This document shows, in pieces, positions 31,396 to 43,008 of a stretch of 64,000 nt of DNA. This DNA comes from Lonicera japonica (taxonomy: Eukaryota > Streptophyta > Magnoliopsida > Dipsacales > Caprifoliaceae), in contig CM038469.1 in assembly GCA_021464415.1 (NCBI GenBank), positions 22,773,901 through 22,837,900 on the forward strand, written 5' to 3'. The number at the start of each line of letters is the position of its first letter. Positions within the stretch are counted from its first letter, which is position 1. The position numbers and the translations under genes were made by a program. The notes below the pieces were generated by a model, which worked only from the letters and a program-made list of their open reading frames with translations, searched no databases and had not been told where the DNA came from.

Positions 31396-33111
31396 ATGGA
31401 ACAACAACCGCCACAAACTTCGAATAGGGTCACTGGAAACTCTTTCACTGCAGTGGATCTGCCACCGGGTCCTTCCTACCAAAATCAAGGAGTGTCTCAG
31501 CAGAATATTAATCGGGGAATGCCGCCAGGGCATACTTCTGTGGATCCAACAAACACTATATTAGGGTCAGACACTGTAACCATACCAACCCCGGAAGAGA
31601 TGTACCGAATGCTTGGGGACATTAGCAAGAGCCTAGCATTGCTAGTAGATGATCAACGAACCACCAAGGCTCGGCTGGAGGAGATAGACAAAGGTCGACG
31701 GGTTATGAATGAGCCAACAAAAGAGACACCGCCTGCACCACCTATGCCTCCATCTATTCATGGTCAACCAGTTGTGAATGAGCCAATAAAAGAGGCCCCA
31801 CTTGTACCACCCGCGCCACTCTCTGTTCTCTCTGATATTCCAACTCCTATTGAACCACATACTCCACATAGGCGACCTGATCTGATTGAGAATTGGCTAC
31901 ACCAAGAAGTCCCACCTGAAGCATCCCAACATGCTCAACAATGGCAACCACCACATCATCCCTATCATGATCCATACTACGACCCTATTCCGCATCCGGC
32001 GAGTATGCAGGGTGATGCCATTCTTCCACAAGAGGTGATTTCGGAAAGGAATAAGGCTTTAGATGAGCTTAAGGAACAATTGAAGGCTTTAACTCAGAAG
32101 GTAGCCGAGGGATCAAATGACCTGACACAGCTCCAGAGCTATAATCTATACCTAGAAGCTCATTATCTGGTTGGGTTTAAGATGCCCTCAATAGAGAAAT
32201 TCAAAGGAACAACGCCACCAGAGTTGCACTTAAAATCCTATGTACGGGCGATGAAGATATACGATATAGGTGAGGCTGAGTTAGCTAACTCTTTTCATTT
32301 AACTCTAGCCGGTCCAGCCCAAAGTTGGTTCCTGGGATTAGAGAAACATCGGGTGCAGTCATGGACCAGTATTGTGAATGAATTCATTGCCCAATACAAG
32401 ACGAACGAGGAATTAAAGATCACTCGCAAACACCTTGAAATGGCAAAACAGAAAGATGATGAAAATTTGAGTGAATTTGTCACAAGGTGGAGGGCACTCG
32501 CTGCACAAATGGTGGAACGGATGGATGAAGAGGAGCAATTGGGAATGATCATCAAGAATCTGAAAGCAGAAATTCGAAATAAGATGGGTCACCAATTCTT
32601 TGACCGCTTTAAAGCCTTGTTGCATGTGGGAAATGAGATAGAAGAAGAATTGGCTAAACAAGCTGAAGTAAAAAGTTCAAGTGCACAGTACAACAAATCT
32701 TCAACCCCGGCTGCGAACCAAATTTCGACATACAACCCTTTTGTTCAGAGCAATATTGACTATTCTGCCAATCCTTTCACCAGAGTCACCAATATTTCTC
32801 CTTCGGGATACCAGGATTACAGCAATAATAGGGGGGTTAACCGAGTCAGACACATGAAAAGGAATTTCTCCCAACTGCCAGGTCCATTAAGCAAAGTATA
32901 CAAGGAATTGAAAGATGTAGGAATGATCTATCCGATGAACCCACGGCCGATACCCAATCCAGTTCCCACTAATTGGAACCTTAATGAAACATGTGAATAC
33001 CATCAGAATATGGGACACACGACCGACAATTGTATGGCTCTTCAGCATGCTATTCAGGACCTTATCCAAGCAGGAAAGATAGCAGACCCGTCTCCTCAAA
33101 ACCATCAGTAA
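31396..33111 (+). CDS. gag: Element B Gag
   Basis: 571 codons, uninterrupted. I chose Met 31396 (MEQQPPQTSNRV), by analogy with the MVDGQETDQ start of A; an upstream in-frame Met at 31261 would add 45 residues with a hydrophobic, non-Gag character. The N-terminal half is Pro/Gln-rich. A short coiled coil (ERNKALDELKEQLKALTQKV) follows. The capsid domain has EKFKGTTPPELHLKSYVRAM and LTLAGPAQSWFLGLE, then LEMAKQKDDENLSEFVTRWR. The zinc knuckle CEYHQNMGHTTDNC (from residue 533) has His at the second metal position, as in A. Gag forms the particle that packages element RNA. This is the only intact retroelement gene of the window, so B could supply capsid or be mobilised by a related Ogre/Tat polymerase. 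Confidence 0.88.
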   Translation: MEQQPPQTSNRVTGNSFTAVDLPPGPSYQNQGVSQQNINRGMPPGHTSVDPTNTILGSDTVTIPTPEEMYRMLGDISKSLALLVDDQRTTKARLEEIDKGRRVMNEPTKETPPAPPMPPSIHGQPVVNEPIKEAPLVPPAPLSVLSDIPTPIEPHTPHRRPDLIENWLHQEVPPEASQHAQQWQPPHHPYHDPYYDPIPHPASMQGDAILPQEVISERNKALDELKEQLKALTQKVAEGSNDLTQLQSYNLYLEAHYLVGFKMPSIEKFKGTTPPELHLKSYVRAMKIYDIGEAELANSFHLTLAGPAQSWFLGLEKHRVQSWTSIVNEFIAQYKTNEELKITRKHLEMAKQKDDENLSEFVTRWRALAAQMVERMDEEEQLGMIIKNLKAEIRNKMGHQFFDRFKALLHVGNEIEEELAKQAEVKSSSAQYNKSSTPAANQISTYNPFVQSNIDYSANPFTRVTNISPSGYQDYSNNRGVNRVRHMKRNFSQLPGPLSKVYKELKDVGMIYPMNPRPIPNPVPTNWNLNETCEYHQNMGHTTDNCMALQHAIQDLIQAGKIADPSPQNHQ

Positions 33112-35000
33112 TTGAAGATTGGTAGCTAGAAATTGAAGATTTGTAACCAGTGATGGAAAATTGATTGAAGTTTTTTTCACTTGTCATTTGTGATCATGAA
33201 CTACGAAGACCTGAGCCCCATATTGGATTATTTTTTGGAATGTTAGGACATTGGGGAACGTAGGCAACCTGAGAAGTGACATCAGGCCCGGTCTATTCTA
33301 ATAAAACAATCTCTTTCACCTGGTAGAATGTTTCATTTAAAGGCACCAGTCAATTCGAGGAGGAATAAAGGATTGGTAAAGAAGAAATCATATGGTAAGG
33401 TGTGGAGAAAAGGACAAATCTTGATAAAGATCTCGAACAAATTTGTTTTAAGATTTCTCTCAATTGAAACAAAACAAAATATGAATTACCCTTTTTTAAT
33501 TGCCAGATTTTCGGAAAGAACGATCTTTGCATTTGCATTTGCATGGGTCTGGGGGTAAATTGCGCATAAAGTATGTTATATAATAACCAACACTTTCATG
33601 AATAAAATGCACATTACAAAGCACTAACATTTTCATGAAATAATATATAAAAATGAGCTTCAAAACACCCATACTACATAAATATAATAATTCCAAGGAA
33701 ATTTTTCAAAGAAAAACCTGACACATAAAGGGTACGGGGGCATGAATTACTCTTGAGACAGAAGAACCCGATGAAGATACTTGAGCTACAAGGTTTCGAG
33801 TAAGATTGAGACTCCGAAGGAGGTTGCAAAAGAGGGAACGAATCACTTTGAATAGGCATTTTTCAAATGAGATCAAAGCTCTTAGTGAGGATGCAACAGG
33901 GGATAAAGACTGGGAAGATTCCAAAGCTGATACTTCGATGGATCAATATCAAAACTCTGAATGTGACTGAAAAATGGGGTAAGGAAAATTCTAAATATGG
34001 AGTGGCAGATCCAATACGGATACTTTGATGGAATCAAACATTCTCATCCAGCACAAAAACTTTGGCGGAATGGCATCTTCAAAGACTCATCTCACATTCT
34101 CATCCAAGTGCGGACGCTTTGATGAAATAATATCTCTAGAAGGCTTGTCTTTCATCCTCATACGGACAGTTGGCACAGGAAACAACAACTGATCCATCCC
34201 AAACTAATGAAAGATGTATTGAAGAAAGCTAGATCGCATGGAGAAGTTCGTGTTGAAGTGGAATGAAGACCGGTCATGCAAAGATATCCTTGGTCATCAT
34301 TATCTCTCATTAGCCTTGTGAAATGAATGAATCATAGTCATCAAGATGCGGAATAACCTAATCAAAGCAGAATATGTCGCACGGATGAAGCTTCTCACCG
34401 AGGGTAGAAGTACATTCCATGATTCAGTGGTAATTTGGAGAAGATCCAGCATCGGTTGAACTCTAAGATGGGGCGCCTGTGTTATTTTCGTAAGAAAATT
34501 GGGGTATTTTAAACTGGGGGGTGATATTAAAATCTAAAAACTTTACAAAAACATTTTCATAAATCAAAATTGCGCAAAAGGCCACCAGACCCACCACATT
34601 GCATGCATGTCTCATGTTTTCTGGCATAAACGACACATTCACATAATTTTCTCAAAACGAGAAATTTGAATTGAAACGTACCCGTACACGTCGGCGAATC
34701 TTGTGTGCCAAAGGCTCCATTGTACACCATGAATGACCTTCCAATAAAGGCCAAATTGCTATTTGATGATACACCAATCTTTATCAGATCCGTTTAACCC
34801 TAGGGGGTCTCTCAAAATCCACACATACCCATTCGTCATCAAGAAAGGCGCATCATGCAGAAACGGCTATGGCTGATCATCACGAAATACATGACCAACA
34901 GTAAGTATGTGAGCAAGAAAAGGATATGCTAAGAGGAGAATGAGAAGTTTGAAAGTTCAAATGGAAAAAAGATGATGTTTTTGTTGCCCAACTCGCTCTA

Positions 35001-35066
35001 TCGTTTGGGCACTTGTTGTATGACAAGTTCCTTGTCACACAACAAGTGGGGGGTAATCCCAAACGA
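35001..35066. repeat. Nested inverted repeat in the interior of B
   Basis: Inner arms of 18 bp (35010-35027 and 35031-35048), one mismatch, with a 3-nt loop. Outer arms tcgtttggg (35001-35009) and cccaaacga (35058-35066) also pair. It sits where A has the palindromes of the PMD promoter, between the same two conserved blocks. It could be a promoter relic, a protein-binding site or a hairpin. Confidence 0.65.
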
Positions 35067-36059
35067 CAAAACCAACATAGTTTTGACAAAAATTTTGCAA
35101 AAATTGACTCTTTAGATGTGACTCTTTGGATGTTTAAAAGACTTTCTGGTTGGTTTTCTAAGATGAACGGACTGAGAATCACTAACACACGCACGACGAA
35201 GTAAGATACAAAGCCCAAAAGCTGAATTTTGAGATCTGTGGTGGAGCCGAGCTTTGAGGAATGATCAGTCCCAGACACAGTTCAAATCTGGCAAAAGAGG
35301 AAGGTGTAAAAGAGGAATCGGGTACAAGAAAAAATTGAAAGAGTAGAAAAGGGAAAATCCCGTTGGTCCAGGTGAGGAAAGTGAGAAAAACAGAAAAGAA
35401 GAAAAATCGACAGGGAGAGCCACACTAAGAGTGACAGCTGTGCCAAAAGGCAAAGGGCTACATCTTAGGTGAGTAAGGCTCCTGTTTTGAAAAAAAAATA
35501 AAAAATAAAAAATAAAAAATAAAAAATTTCCGAAAGCCAAAACAATAGGCCGGATATTCTCAAAAAATAATGAGGGAGCAATAAGGGCATCAAAAAACAG
35601 AAAATGATGCGGACCAGCACCTTCCTCTGATAAGCCAGAGGGTAACTGGAGAAGGAACTGAGATTTTTAGAAGAGCTTTATCCCCATGTTCAAAGAAGTA
35701 AAGCCAGAGGGTAGAGTTGAAAACTGAGTCCACCACTACGCACGAAAGTCTGAGATTCAAAGAGAACCAACTCAATTTCTTGATGACAGGAGAAGAGTCA
35801 AACTGAGCGTAAGAACAGGTTTTGAAAAAGGCAACACTTGAACTTTCCATATTCTCTCTAGCATAACTTTCTTGCCACAAGATGAGTAGACATATATGAT
35901 CAACGGCTAAGCAGAGGCAACGCAAGTCGAAGGGTGGAAGGATAAGAGAAAATATGGACAAATATCCTCAAGAACATGTCTCGAATTATGTGATGTGACA
36001 TAAAGTTTATGGAGTAATATGATTCTGAAGAAGACCCTATTGACAGAGTCATCCTAACC

Positions 36060-36880
36060 TTAGACTGTGCCAGCAAGATGGTGTGACAGGTGCCGACCCC
36101 GCCGCTCTTAGCAGTCTTAACATCACCTCTTTTGGCTGTGTCAGCAAGTACGAAGTCTTATCACGAAGACCTCTCGCTCTTGGCAGTCACTTATATGTCA
36201 TACCTTCTGAGGGTGGCCAGGAGCGCCATTTCTTGGAAACCGTCATAAGAGAATATCTCTCGATGTTCAGCCTTAGACTATGTCAGCAAGACAGCGTGAC
36301 AGGTGCCGACCCCGCCGCTCTTGGTAGTCTCTAACACAACCCTTTAGGCTGTGCCAGCAAGATGGTGCGAGAGGTGCAGACCCCCCACTCTTGGCAGTCG
36401 CTAACATATCATACCTTTCTTTCCCTTTTGGATGCGTTCCATGGAAATTTACAAGTCAGCCCAGATTGTGTCAGCAAGATGACGTCCTATCGCGAGGACC
36501 AATCACTCTTGGCAATCTTAACTCAACCTTTTAAGGCTGTGCCAGCAAGATGGTGCGAGAGGTGCAGACCCCCTACTCTTGGCAGTCGCTAATATGACAT
36601 TCCTTCTGAGGGTGGCTAGGAGTGCCATTTCTTAGAAAACTATCATAAAGGAATATCTCCTGATAGACAACCTCGGTTATGCCAGCAAGATGGTGCGACA
36701 GGTGCCGACCCGACCACTCTTGGTAACCAATAACATCCTCCCCAAAAGTTAGGGAGTTTCATCACATTCTCCATGAGATCAGGGAGTTTTGTCACATGGT
36801 TATGACAACAAGATAGTGCGATAGGAGCAAACCCCGCTACTCTTGGTAACCACTTCTTCCCCAAAAGAATGGGAAGTTTT
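36060..36880. repeat. Diverged tandem repeat in the 3' region of B
   Basis: The phrase gccagcaagatggtg, with variants, recurs about eight times (near 36070, 36138, 36280, 36351, 36468, 36541, 36682 and 36808), followed by ccgaccccgccgctcttggcagtc. Spacing alternates at about 70 and 120-140 bp. It occupies the same place as the tandem arrays of A but is unrelated in sequence. Confidence 0.7.
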
Positions 36881-37317
36881 GTCATGACGAAGTCAAGAAG
36901 GTGTCATTCTGAAAGAATCTAAACTCCAAGAACTTTTTCAAATACATTTGCAAAGAACGAGAAGTGCTCTTGAGAATAGGCCATTCAGAGGGTAAATGGT
37001 AAAATTGGTGCATCCCGCAAGCTGAGGGTAAAACATCGATGAGCCTGAAAAATCTGGAGAAGAATTGAGATGGATTCCCTGAGGGTAGACGGGAGAATAA
37101 GATTGATGTATCAGAGATGGCTTGGCCAAGAGGAAGGTCAACCATGGATCATATTGTCCAAAGCACCACAACATTCCCCTACCATGAGGGTACATTTCGA
37201 TTCACAGATTTTCATGTATAAAATAACCGGTTGAGATTCACGCGAGAGTCGTGAATTGTTGTCTTCTTATTATAGTCCCAGACTTCTTGCAAGCAAGAAT
37301 CCCGGGACGAGAGGGTC

Positions 37318-38617
37318 TGTGAACAACCCAATCCGCGACCCTCGTGTGAACCTAACAAGCATTCCGCATCAAGTCTTGAGTCGTCATGCATGCAGGAGAC
37401 CGTTAGGAAAAACCTTGATTTTCGGGCGCGTTAGGAATCTACGACAACCTTGTTGCCACTTCGCTTACTAGGACGGGGATCGACCTACCCGGTCAGGTCG
37501 CGGGGTGCGGGGCAGTGCCCCGTTAGAAAAATTGGATTTTTTTGATAGCCAGCCGCACGCCCCCCAACCGCACGGTTGGTTCCCAACCGTACGGTTGGCA
37601 CGTACCGCCGCCGCCTGTCGCACGCCCCCAACCGCACGGTTGGCTCCCAACCGTACGGTTGGCACGTACCGCCGCCGCCTGTCGCACGCCCCCAACCGCA
37701 CGGTTGGCTCCCAACCGTACGGTTGGCTCCTAGCCGCACGCCCCTGTCGCACGCCCTAGCCGCACGCCATGCGGCTACCCCCTGCGGTTGGCCTCTTTTG
37801 GAGCGTTTTTGGCGGATTTTTCCCTATAAATAGGACCTTTGGGCTTTCATTTGGGGGGATCAACACTCAATAGTGTTTTTAGTGAGTAGAAACTCTGTCA
37901 AAATTATCAGAGAGTCATTTTAGAGAAAGTTTTAGAGAGAGAAAATCTTAGAGAGGGAAAGGGGCAATCAAGGCAAGGTTCTTATTTCTTCTTCAAGAGC
38001 ATCAGGTATATTTTTTACAACCCTCCTTAATTTCAATACTGCATTTAATTTCACTTTTAATAAAGAAAATTAGATAACTTGCAAAGAAGTTCATTGCTTT
38101 TAAAACAAGTCCTTTCTAAGTTTTACAAGAAATCTGAAATCCGTTTTGACACGTTTTCAAAAACAAAAATACAAAAACAGCTTCCAAAAGAAAGGAACTA
38201 CGAGACTCTGATTTCATTCTACGAATGAATACGTAGGCGCTCGCAAAGCTCGAGTCTGATTTCAATAATAATGTTTTAAACTGAATTTATCCGGAAAGGA
38301 CTATCCAAACTACTTGCAAGATATCTAAAATAGGAATTAGATACATGATCCATTAAGAGACCGAAAGGGCGAATTGGGTGCCTAACACCTTCCCAATTCG
38401 TAACGTAGTTCCCGAACCCTAGCAAAGTCAATTTTCAAAATAAATCTCTGGTTTCAAACGTATGAAAGATAGTTCGTTTTTGAATTATCCTTCGTACGAT
38501 CTTTTGTTTGTTTTCTCGTAAAACAAACTGGCGACTCTACAAAACACGTTTTTTTTCAAATAAAACAGAGAACGGGGACTCTATCTTTTCTCTCGGGTAT
38601 GGGTCCGGATTCTCACA
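37318..38617 (+). repeat. Element B 3' LTR
   Basis: 1300 bp, nearly identical to 29063-30361, ending TCTCACA before target copy acacc. Its U5 keeps the primer-site-like actggcgactctac (38528-38541), where the 5' LTR has one substitution. Confidence 0.93.
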
Positions 38618-38622
38618 ACACC

Positions 38623-40183
38623 CGAGACTGCCCTGGAAGCGTCTGTTGGCCAAACAAACATGTTTTAAAGTGAAATGTCGCACGACATTCAAGATTGTCG
38701 CGCGATATACACCAGTATGTCGCACAACTATCCCACTTTTGAGGGACATGTTGCGCGACAAACACCCCACCGCTCCACTTTCTGACTCATCAGTGAGTCA
38801 GAATCATCATTAAAGTAGAATGTCGCGCGACAGTCAAGATTGTCGCGCGACATACACCAATATGTCGCGCGACATACACCTTTTCGCCACTATAAATAGG
38901 CCAGCAACCCCCAAGGTTTAGACACCAACATCACAGCTGAAAACAACAAGAAAAATCGCCAGAGCAGAGCAGAAAACAGCGTCAAGCATTCTCGAGTATC
39001 GTCTGATTTCCGAAGAATTATCGAATCTATTCTCGACACTCGACGTGTCCAGTCTTGGGAATCGAATTCTCGGAAATATCTGAAGAAGGAGAAGATTATT
39101 ATCGCCAGAGATCTCTCTGCCATATTATATTTTCTTTCTTATTATTATTCTCGTCGGGAAGGTAACGAAAGTCTCTTATAGTAATTAAATAAGATATTTG
39201 TATATTAGTTTTATTGTAGACTTTTAAAATTCGATCCCCGTCCTGGTAAGCGAAGTGGCAACATGGTTGTGCTAGATTCCTAACGCGCTCGAAAATTAGG
39301 TTTATCTGTGTACTTGTTTTATTTCTGTTGTTTTGTCCACGTTTTATTTGAATAAACTTATTGCCAAGTTATAAATAGTCTACCGTCTTCAAAACAAAAG
39401 ACCCTGATAAAACCATTTGCAAAACCAGAAGAGTAAGTACGTTATCGTCTGGATAAAATTCTGTTTTCAAAACCCGGACTGATACGACTTATCTAGGAAT
39501 TAAAATCAACATATCCCGTCTTCTCTATAGATTGCGACGTGTCTAATAACTCTCCTCAAAGAGTTCTAGTTCCATATTAAATTAGTTCCGATACAAAGAT
39601 CCGAACTTTTACAAAACTAATCACAACACGAGAAAACCGTCATTATCTGAGGAACTAATACGGGACACTCTTTCAAAATAAAAGGTTTTGTCATTTGTAT
39701 TTACATCTTTCAATAAATAAAAGGTCGGATCTCGGAACACAAAGGTTTCTACCCCTTTCCCGCTTTTCCCAGAAATTAGGGTTTTCATTTGAAAAGTAGT
39801 AGACTGTCAGTAAAAGCATCCAAATTTTTCAACATAGAATAAACATATAAGACCACTAGAGACCGAAAGGGCGGAATGGGTGCTTAACACCTTCCCAAAC
39901 CGTAATATAGTTCCCGAACCTTATAGAATCCTGGTTTCGCAGACAAATGTGTAAAGAAAGGCTTATCTGTAGCCTTTCCCCTTACACAACCCTTTTTGTC
40001 TGTTTTCTCGTAAAACGTACTGGCGACTTTGAACGAACCCTTTGCATCTAGAATAGACGTAGGGACACCCAATATGAATTATCAAACAACTCCAAGCAAA
40101 TGGAGCGACGGAATCCCTTCCGACGCTTCAGACGCCCAACGAACGGGGACGAGACCCTGGGGTCGCATTTGCGGATTCTCACA
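38623..40183 (+). repeat. Element A 3' LTR, remainder
   Basis: Resumes with cgagactgccctgg after the duplicated acacc (38618-38622) and ends TCTCACA at 40183. Counting one target copy, the whole 3' LTR is 1649 bp against 1628 for the 5' LTR; at least one extra palindrome-spacer unit lies around 38695-38730. TATA at 38891-38898. A primer-site-like actggcgactttg lies near 40019. Confidence 0.92.
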
Positions 40184-40188
40184 GAGGA

Positions 40189-40928
40189 CAATCCAAATTC
40201 TTGAGGATATGCTTAGAGCATGTGTTTTAGACTTCCGGGGTAATTGGGATGACTACCTCCCTCTAGCCGAATTCACCTATAATAATAGTTGTCAAACCAG
40301 TATTGGTATGGCCCCTTATGAGGCCTTGTATGGTAGACCCTGTAGATCGCCAGTGTGTTGGGTCGAAGCCAGGAAAGCTTCATTACTTGGACCACAATTA
40401 GTCCAAGAAACCACTGAGAAAATCAAGATGATCAAACAGCGGCTGATAACGGCCCAAAGTCGTCAGAAGAGTTACGCTGATAGGAGGCGACGACCTCTTG
40501 AGTTTGAAGTGGGTGACTATGTCTTTCTTAAAGTCAAGCCCCGTCATAGTGTGGTGCGCTTTGGAAACAAGGGGAAGTTGGCTCCGAGGTATATTGGACC
40601 GTTTGAAGTAACTCAGCGTGTAGGAGCGGTCTCTTATCGTTTAGCTTTGCCCCCTTCACTGCAACGTGTTCACAATGTATTCCATGTATCGATGCTTCGT
40701 AAATATGTACCGGATCCCTCTCATATTATCCCGACTGAAGAACTTGAAATCAATGAGAATGTATCTTATGAGACATGTCCAATAGCTGTGGTCGACCGCA
40801 AAGAACAAGTCCTTTGTAATAGAATAATTCCTTTGCTGAAAGTCATCTGGCAACATCATGGCGTGGAAGAAGCCACGTGGGAGCTCAAGTCAGAAATTCA
40901 GGCGAAATACCCACATTTATTCAATTAA
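40189..40928 (+). pseudogene. pol: T1 pol, second part: integrase C-terminal part and chromodomain-like tail
   Basis: Directly after the target duplication gagga (40184-40188) the interrupted codon resumes in frame as TIQILEDMLRACVLDF. The third catalytic residue, Glu, lies in LPLAEFTYNNS. GMAPYEALYGRPCRSP and the GPFEV...RVHNVFHVSMLRKY segment follow, typical of the integrase core end and GPY/F module. The last 40 residues (IIPLLKVIWQHHGVEEATWE) resemble the group II chromodomain-like tail of Tekay/Del elements. The frame ends with TAA at 40926-40928, about 50 bp before the 3' LTR. Confidence 0.92.
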
Positions 40929-40965
40929 GGTAGCCTCTAACCTAATTTCGAGGACGAAATTTCCT

Positions 40966-40977
40966 AAGGAGGGGAGG
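40966..40977 (+). other. T1 polypurine tract
   Basis: aaggaggggagg ends one base before the 3' LTR, the expected place for the plus-strand primer. Confidence 0.85.
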
Positions 40978-40978
40978 T

Positions 40979-42983
40979 TGTAATACCCCTAGCCTTATTT
41001 TGCTTTTAAAACTCTCGTCGTATTTTGTGTAGTTGATATGTTGTATTTCGACTAGCATTCTTACGGTGTAATGTACCTACTTGTAGTGTCAAGCCTTGGG
41101 CATGTTGTTATAGTGTAATTAAGTTTGAATAATCAATCGTTTCATCATTTGGGTGGTCCGAATTGAAAACGAGATCTTAAACGCGTGTTTTGATTATACG
41201 CGATTGACTAAATTTTGGCCAATTTTGAGATGTCATAACTTCTTCATCCGATGTCCAAATGACTCCCCATTTACGGCCAAATCTTCCTCTCATTCCCCTC
41301 TACAAGTTTCATGTTTGGCCCGAGTCAAGATTCGAACGTTTCGAGGCTTATTCGGGGCTCCTAAGGTAATAGTTTGTTGCAGTAGTCACCATGATCGATC
41401 ATGGAAGACCATGATCGATCATGGGCCACCTAGAGCACTCCAAAACACTTCATGATCGATCATAGGGGGACCATGATCGATCATGGTAAGCCTGTAAGTC
41501 GTAATTGACCATTTTTGACCCGAAAACTCACCCTTTTAACCCCATTTCTTCCCCACCTTCGACACAACCATTCCAAGGGAGAGTGAGGGTCTTGAGAGAA
41601 ACCTTAGGGACGGTTCTTTGGAGCTTGGGAGACATCCAATCCATTGAGCCACGCTTTGGCTTCCGAATCATCTTATTCTCCTTCATCTTCAACCTTCCGC
41701 ACCTCCATTAAAGCTTGGCGAAGCTTTAGGGTTTCAATTTCTTGGGGAGAAGACGCCGCTACACCATCATTTTCGGAATTAGAGCTTCATAGAGGTGGGA
41801 ATCTAGTATCAAAATTATTTTTCTAACTTGTTATGGTTTGATTCTCACTATACCACTTATTTGTTCAAAAACCCTAAGTTATCTACACATATTTTGGGTG
41901 TATGATGAGATTATGATGTAGTGTTTAAATTAATGATTCTAGTAGCCTATATATTGATTAAATATCATGATTCAACTATGAATTCTTATCAAATATTAGC
42001 CTTTCACTAAAACCCAACTTGGACAAGATTGTATATAGATGATTCTTACTACGCATATTTATATAAACTGATAATGGTCTAAGTGGTTGGATTTCTTCAT
42101 GAAATACTTATTAAACGAGTTGTTCTACTTACTGAGATGGTTTATACTACAAATCTCATGTTGAATACATTACGAGTTTTATGTGGGATGATTGGTTTGC
42201 CTAAGGGCTTATTGATAGCGCTAGTCCATGATAGGTCCCAGGTTCGTCTCTAACGATTGAGACTTAAGTTGGGACAAAGAGCCCCTGCGTGCAAGACCCG
42301 AAACCGTGCACGGAAAATAACGGGAGGCCCTGCTGCCGCGTGGTTGAAAGGCCACGAAATGCAGACCTGGTTGCACGCTTGGATAGACACGGTTATCATT
42401 GAGACTTGGGATTCACGAGTTTTGGGTGAAGCCCATATCAGTTGTATTACAAGATGATTGATATAAGCTACTTACATATATGTGTGTATATACAAGGAGT
42501 AAATAAGGCCTTACTACTTTTTCTAAACTTAATTTATTATATGATTCCCACTGAGTCAGTTTGACTCACTCCTACTATTTTCTATATAGGTACTTCTACG
42601 GGTTCGTCGGGAAAGGGGAAGAGGAGGGACGACGCTTCTTAGACTGCCTCATTTCCTACTTCATAGTTAATTAAGGGTCCTTCGAATGGAAGGACCATTG
42701 ATCTTAAAATTTTGTTTACACTAGCGATGTGATGTGTAATATGTATATTTCCTCTGTGACCGATATGTAAATTAAGGAGTGTGGACTTATGTTTTGGGAC
42801 CTAATTAGAGGCCATGTAACATTTACCATATATAATATGGTTATGGTGTGAATTTCAGTTTCATGGATATAATCACTGCTTATTGTTCTATGTTCATCTT
42901 ATTTTGGGTCGCCGTCGAGTACGGCTCCGTGATTAACCAGGTCCTGGAGGGTAAATCCTCTTAACGGGATTTGGGGCGTCACA
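40979..42983 (+). repeat. T1 3' LTR
   Basis: 2005 bp, colinear with the 5' LTR and followed by the target duplication ctaat (42984-42988). It repeats the palindrome cluster (about 41389-41486) and the hairpin (42552-42568). Several of the substitutions relative to the 5' LTR are C/T or G/A, as expected for decay of methylated cytosines. Confidence 0.95.
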
Positions 42984-43008
42984 CTAATGGTCCATGGGGT
43001 TGACCTAG

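Larger units (their letters stand above)
33112..37317. other. Element B non-coding interior after gag
   Basis: 4.2 kb without a recognisable gene on either strand. It holds the conserved block 33253-33291 (as in A 20215-20253), a nested inverted repeat at 35001-35066, the second conserved block 35333-35476, an (AAAAAT)n run at about 35494-35527, a diverged array at 36060-36880, and the purine tract before the 3' LTR. In A the interval between the two blocks holds the antisense genes; here it is only 2 kb and shows no PMD or DUF7745 motif. Confidence 0.65.
29063..38617 (+). mobile_element. Element B: gag-only Ogre/Tat-like non-autonomous LTR element
   Basis: 9555 bp with target duplication acacc (29058-29062 and 38618-38622). 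The LTRs are 29063-30361 (1299 bp) and 37318-38617 (1300 bp), differing at only about a dozen sites, so it is the youngest dated insertion here. It has the same Arg-type primer site as A, a leader block and two 3' blocks conserved with A, and one intact gag gene. It has no protease, reverse transcriptase or integrase and no recognisable antisense gene. Confidence 0.93.
14008..40183 (+). mobile_element. Element A: non-autonomous Ogre/Tat-like LTR element with antisense genes
   Basis: Inserted in the T1 integrase with target duplication gagga (14003-14007 and 40184-40188). The 5' LTR is 14008-15635, and the 3' LTR is split by element B (28975-29062 and 38623-40183). Without B it is about 16.6 kb. 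The primer site is of the Arg-tRNA type used by Ogre elements. The order is leader, gag-protease (broken), a conserved non-coding block, two antisense genes, a second conserved block, two tandem arrays, purine tract and 3' LTR. There is no reverse transcriptase, RNase H or integrase, so it must have been mobilised in trans. The Ogre/Tat assignment rests on the primer site, the gag and protease motifs, the G-patch-like tail and the tandem repeats in the 3' region. Confidence 0.9.
7748..42983 (+). mobile_element. T1: Tekay/Del-like Ty3/gypsy chromovirus, full length but split by element A
   Basis: Two LTRs of equal length (7748-9752 and 40979-42983, 2005 bp each), TG...CA ends, a 5-bp target duplication ctaat (7743-7747 and 42984-42988), an initiator-Met primer site (9756-9765), gag, protease, reverse transcriptase, RNase H, integrase and a C-terminal chromodomain-like tail, and a purine tract (40966-40977). 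Without the 26.2-kb nested insertion and its target duplication it is about 9.06 kb. In the first 560 bp I counted about 20 LTR-LTR differences, so it is not a very recent insertion. Gag has a frameshift and an in-frame stop separates gag from pol, so this copy could not express a full polyprotein even before element A split its integrase. Confidence 0.95.
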
